DNA of 34,106 nt from Planctomycetia bacterium (GTDB lineage Bacteria > Planctomycetota > UBA8108 > SXIK01): positions 1 to 34,106 of the forward strand of contig SXIK01000076.1 of NCBI GenBank assembly GCA_005772855.1, written 5' to 3'. The notes beneath the pieces are model-generated. The model saw only the letters and a program-made list of their open reading frames with translations. It made no database searches and had not been told where the DNA came from. Both the position numbers and the translations under genes were made by a program. Positions within the stretch are counted from its first letter, which is position 1. Each line of letters begins with the position of its first letter. Positions 31,519 through 34,106 of the stretch are shown here, one piece after another.

Positions 31519-32391
31519 ATGAATCCAAGATTTTCTGCAACTGCTTTCATTGGTCTCCTGGCGCTTGGCGCAGGCAACCCTACTTTCGCTGGAACTCAAG
31601 GAGACTCCTGCCTCGAGAGCTGGGGCTTGTTGAATTTTCAGCCAGGGAGCGCGAGTTTCGGCAAGACGGTGGAGAGCACGTCGTACCGGTCCCGAACGAC
31701 GGTGATCCTCTTGCTAGCGAGCTGGTGAGGCTTCTGCCAAAGTCAGGCCTCCAGGATGGAGGCCATGAAGTCGGATTTCGTGATTGCGGGTCTCGATGTG
31801 GACGTGGTCGCGATCAATGTGATCGCAGCTGAAACGTCCCAGAGCGGGCTCACCTCACGCTGTACCTTCGACCTCCTCCAGGACACTGCTCAAGTGCAGG
31901 CGTGGAAGCTCATGGGTGGCTCGAAGGACGACATTTTTATCTATCGAGCCAACGGGCGACTGGCGCCCGGCGGTTACCTGCCAGCTTTCGGCAAGATCGA
32001 TACGAACCTCTCAACAGAAGCCGGGTACCAGAACGTGCTCCGGGCGATCAAGGAAGCTGCAGCTCTCGGGCCTGCGACGACCTGCGACGAGAATCCTCCA
32101 ACTGGCCTCCAGCGCGTCGGCAACGCAAACCAGGATGACCGTCTGGACCTCGCTGACGCCGTCCTGCTCCTCGGGCGCCTTTTCCTCGGGGCCTCGGACC
32201 CACTCCCCTGCGAGGGCGAGGGAATCGAGGGCGAGGGTAACCTCAAGCTCCACGACTCCAGCGGGGACGACAAGGTGAACCTCTCCGATGCCATCTACCT
32301 CCTCAACTACCTCTTTGCCGGAGGCCCGCCAGTTCCCGGCGCAGGCAATTGCCAACCGCTCGAGGGCTGCCCCGACCGCTGCCCGGGCTGA
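31519..32391 (+). CDS. Predicted secreted selenoprotein: SelP-N-like thioredoxin domain with dockerin-like tail
   Basis: 290 residues if TGA 31726-31728 is read as selenocysteine (Sec70). The frame is open on both sides, and the TGA falls at the first position of a thioredoxin motif, W-U70-G-F-C73. A signal peptide precedes it (MNPRFSATAFIGLLALGAGNP). After the motif come QSQASRMEAM and WKLMGGSKDDIFIY. From memory these align with the selenoprotein P N-terminal domain (U-x-x-C, QAS-R/K-L-E-x-L, NGSKDDFLIY). The end holds two dockerin-like calcium motifs (GNANQDDRLDLADAV about 201-215, DSSGDDKVNLSDAI about 245-258) with paired cysteines. GGGAGGG lies six bases before the ATG. A bacterial SECIS-like hairpin follows the TGA. 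Probable role: exported thiol-selenol redox enzyme, substrate unknown. The alternative is a Cys-to-stop mutation or sequence error (TGC to TGA). Confidence 0.85.
31746..31764 (+). promoter_or_regulatory. Bacterial SECIS-like hairpin
   Basis: GGCCTCC (31746-31752), loop AGGAT (31753-31757), GGAGGCC (31758-31764): a perfect 7-bp stem starting 17 bases after TGA 31726-31728. The apical loop begins 24 bases after the TGA and has G at its second position. I recall the bacterial SECIS rule as a small apical loop with a G in the first two positions, 16-37 bases after the UGA. CTTC (31731-31734) can also pair with GAAG (31767-31770) to form a lower helix. The hairpin lies inside the coding frame. Confidence 0.75.
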
Positions 32392-32420
32392 ACGAATGAG
32401 CTGCCCCGTCTCCTCGTTGA

Positions 32421-32507
32421 CACTCCTCGCGTCCGTGATTGGGACATCTTGGCCAGGGCTCTTCGACCACCGGTGCCGGGGAGGTCTTCCTCCCCCTGCG
32501 AGGAGTC
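32421..32507 (-). repeat. Dispersed small repeat, copy D
   Basis: Perfect 9-bp inverted ends, ACTCCTCGC (32422-32430) and GCGAGGAGT (32498-32506). Inside the end at 32498-32506 is the hairpin GGGGAGG (32478-32484), loop TCTT, CCTCCCC (32489-32495). The minus-strand core, CCGGTGGTCGAAGAGCCCTGG then CCAAGATGTCCCAATCACGG, aligns base for base with copy A over about 50 bases. It lies 30 bases after the selenoprotein stop codon. Confidence 0.65.
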
Positions 32508-32659
32508 CAGGTCCGAAAAAGCAGAGCGCGGACACTTCCGGGGCAAGTGCTCAAGCCCTGCGAGGCCCCTCGTCGATCCATGCAACACTGCGACTCTCGC
32601 CATCGTGATGGCAGGGGCAGTGTGCAACCATTGCAACCTTGTCTCGGGAGACGTGTTCG

Positions 32660-33565
32660 ATGAAGGGAATCATTCTGGCCGGTGGCTCCGGGACGCGACT
32701 CTACCCGCTCACGCGAGCTGTCTCGAAACAGCTCATGCCAATTCACGACAAGCCCATGATTTACTACCCCCTCAGCGTGCTCATGCTGTCGGGCATCCGC
32801 GAGATACTGGTGATCACCACACCCCACGAGCAAGAAGGATTCAAGCGGCTACTCGGCGACGGGAGCGAAGTGGGCCTCGACATCCGTTTCGCGGTTCAGC
32901 CGAGCCCCGACGGAATCGCACAAGCGCTGCTGATCGGTGCGGACTTCACGCAAGGAGACCGGGTCGCTCTGGCGCTGGGTGACAACGTCTTTTACGGTCA
33001 TGGCCTCAGCGAGCTTCTACGCCGGGCGGCCCGGCGCAAGGAAGGCGCGAGCGTCTTCGCTTGCCGGGTGAAGGACCCGGAGCGCTATGGCGTTGTCGAG
33101 TTCGACGCGAGCGGCCTCGCCATCGGGATTGAGGAGAAGCCCGCCGCGCCCCGCTCATTCTTTGCCGTAACAGGCCTCTATTTTTACGACGAGAGAGCCG
33201 CCGAACTCGCGAGCCTTCTCAGACCCTCGCCACGCGGCGAACTCGAACTCACCGACCTCAACAAGGCCTACCTGGCCAGAGGTGAGCTCTTTGTCGAGCG
33301 GATGGGCCGCGGCATAGCGTGGCTCGATACGGGTACGCACGAGTCCCTGCTGCAGGCGTCGAACTTTATTCAAGCGATTGAGGAGCGGCAAGGCCTGAAG
33401 GTGGCCTGCATCGAGGAAATAGCCTACAGGCAGGGGTGGATCGACACCGCGCAGCTTGTGCACGCCGCGAAACCCATGATCAAGAACCCTTACGGCCAGT
33501 ACTTGATGTCGCTTGTGGATGAAGGTCTTCAGGAGCACGCACCAGGACTCACCGAGATGAGATGA
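32660..33565 (+). CDS. rmlA: Glucose-1-phosphate thymidylyltransferase
   Basis: Makes dTDP-glucose from dTTP and glucose-1-phosphate, the first step toward dTDP-rhamnose and related sugars for cell-surface glycans. 301 residues, slightly longer than the usual 290. The N terminus [42 protein letters not shown] carries the nucleotide-binding [11 protein letters not shown] loop and the [12 protein letters not shown] segment. Further hallmarks are [82 protein letters not shown] and [11 protein letters not shown] 32660 has GGGAG nine bases upstream. The frame is open for seven more codons upstream without a better start. No rmlB, rmlC or rmlD is in view. Confidence 0.96.
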   Translation: MKGIILAGGSGTRLYPLTRAVSKQLMPIHDKPMIYYPLSVLMLSGIREILVITTPHEQEGFKRLLGDGSEVGLDIRFAVQPSPDGIAQALLIGADFTQGDRVALALGDNVFYGHGLSELLRRAARRKEGASVFACRVKDPERYGVVEFDASGLAIGIEEKPAAPRSFFAVTGLYFYDERAAELASLLRPSPRGELELTDLNKAYLARGELFVERMGRGIAWLDTGTHESLLQASNFIQAIEERQGLKVACIEEIAYRQGWIDTAQLVHAAKPMIKNPYGQYLMSLVDEGLQEHAPGLTEMR

Positions 33566-33652
33566 CCCTGTTGAGGCGCCGCGGGCAAGCCTCACTCGAG
33601 GCCAGGCACAGGCTGAAGCTCGCCGAATGGATCGCCAGGCTCTGGTGAGCCC

Positions 33653-34106
33653 CTACTTCCCGAGCCCCCAGATGTCGCGACAATACTCTCGAATCGTACG
33701 GTCGCTCGAAAACTTGCCAATGCGCGCAACGTTGAGGATGGCCTTGCGGGTCCAGACCTCCGTTCGGCAGTACTCCTCAAGTGCAATGTCCTGGGCCGAG
33801 ACGTAGGACTCAAGATCCGCCAAGTGCAGGTAGTGATCACCGTATTCCAGCAGGTATTTCACCACCCAATCGAAGACATCCGGGCAGTGCGGCCTGAAGA
33901 GGTCACTTTTCAAGGCGTCGATCACACGTCGCACAACGCTCGACGAGTTGTACACGTTCCATGGGCTGTAGCAACGCTCACGGTGAAGGCGCTCCACATC
34001 GTCCGCCTTCAGCCCAAATATGAAGATGTTTTCGGCTCCGACCTCGTCGCGGATCTCGACATTGGCGCCGTCCATGGTTCCGATGGTCAGCGCCCCGTTG
34101 AGCGCA
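33653..34106 (-). CDS. glgP: Glycogen/starch phosphorylase, C-terminal part only
   Basis: About 151 codons at the 3' end of a phosphorylase that releases glucose-1-phosphate from alpha-glucans; the rest lies beyond the window. Recognisable segments are LNGALTIGTMDGANVEI at the window edge (just past the pyridoxal-phosphate lysine region), RDEVGAENIFIFGL and HYLHLADLESYVSAQ. The end is WTRKAILNVARIGKFSSDRTIREYCRDIWGL, standard for the family. It converges on rmlA with 87 bases between. Its product, glucose-1-phosphate, is the substrate of RmlA, a plausible metabolic link though the genes are on opposite strands. Confidence 0.95.
   Translation of the reverse strand, partial: ALNGALTIGTMDGANVEIRDEVGAENIFIFGLKADDVERLHRERCYSPWNVYNSSSVVRRVIDALKSDLFRPHCPDVFDWVVKYLLEYGDHYLHLADLESYVSAQDIALEEYCRTEVWTRKAILNVARIGKFSSDRTIREYCRDIWGLGK

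Noticed and set aside
31726-31728. TGA as tryptophan or another sense codon through an alternative genetic code
   Set aside because: Many intact genes in the window (radical SAM, thioredoxin, ABC-F, the AddB-like gene, addA) end at TGA, so TGA works as a normal stop.
33566-33652. Bidirectional terminator between rmlA and glgP
   Set aside because: Only a 5-bp stem (GAGGC/GCCTC) is present and no U-tract follows on either strand.
1-34106. CRISPR arrays, rRNA or tRNA genes
   Set aside because: No regularly spaced identical repeats and no rRNA or tRNA signatures were found by reading both strands.

Overview
The window is GC-rich bacterial DNA with short intergenic gaps and ordinary use of TAA, TAG and TGA stops. 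Taxonomy cannot be read directly. Several traits fit a Planctomycetota-like or related free-living lineage: secreted proteins ending in paired dockerin-type calcium motifs, a c-type cytochrome lipoprotein next to a remnant beta-propeller gene, TMTC/TPR and PATAN proteins, and long carboxypeptidase-regulatory-like repeat proteins. This placement is an inference.

Layout. 1-1461 (minus): a lipoprotein gene, then the first 281 codons of recA, which carries a long N-terminal extension. 1462-5817: a disturbed stretch with a transposase-like remnant, a coiled-coil secreted-protein gene split by one in-frame TGA, a cytochrome c lipoprotein, the 3' stump of a propeller gene, a B12-type radical SAM gene, a run of five hairpins, and three of four copies of a small dispersed repeat with inverted ends. 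5818-13251: thioredoxin lipoprotein, FGGY sugar kinase facing an iron-type alcohol dehydrogenase, ABC-F ATPase, secreted aldose 1-epimerase and a Dabb protein. 13495-16885: two envelope proteins of unknown role. 17139-22837: ttcA divergent from ppk2, which overlaps a TMTC-like membrane protein, then a PATAN/TPR protein. 23070-30667: a tight PurM-like / AddB-like / AddA-like operon. The last two would form a helicase-nuclease that processes double-strand breaks for RecA. 30652-34106: an antisense protein with two similar winged-helix-like halves, a predicted selenoprotein, rmlA, and the 3' end of a glycogen phosphorylase gene.

The outstanding item is the gene at 31519-32391. It reads as two open frames separated by one in-frame TGA at the first position of a thioredoxin CxxC motif (W-U-G-F-C). 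A perfect 7-bp hairpin with a 5-nt loop whose second base is G lies 17 nt after the TGA, which fits the bacterial SECIS pattern. The surrounding protein resembles the N-terminal domain of animal selenoprotein P, including the U-x-x-C site, the QAS-R/K-hydrophobic-E helix and the GSKDD-x-x-IY segment. It has a signal peptide and a C-terminal pair of dockerin-like repeats. A standard annotation would split it into two ORFs and miss the active site. No selenocysteine machinery (selA, selB, selC, selD) is in the window, so this must be tested on the rest of the genome.

Other items worth attention are the dispersed repeat with compensatory stem changes, the hairpin run at 5392-5583, the AddB-like gene that has no ATG, GTG or TTG start near its true N terminus, and three direct repeats spaced exactly 11 bp apart before the epimerase gene.
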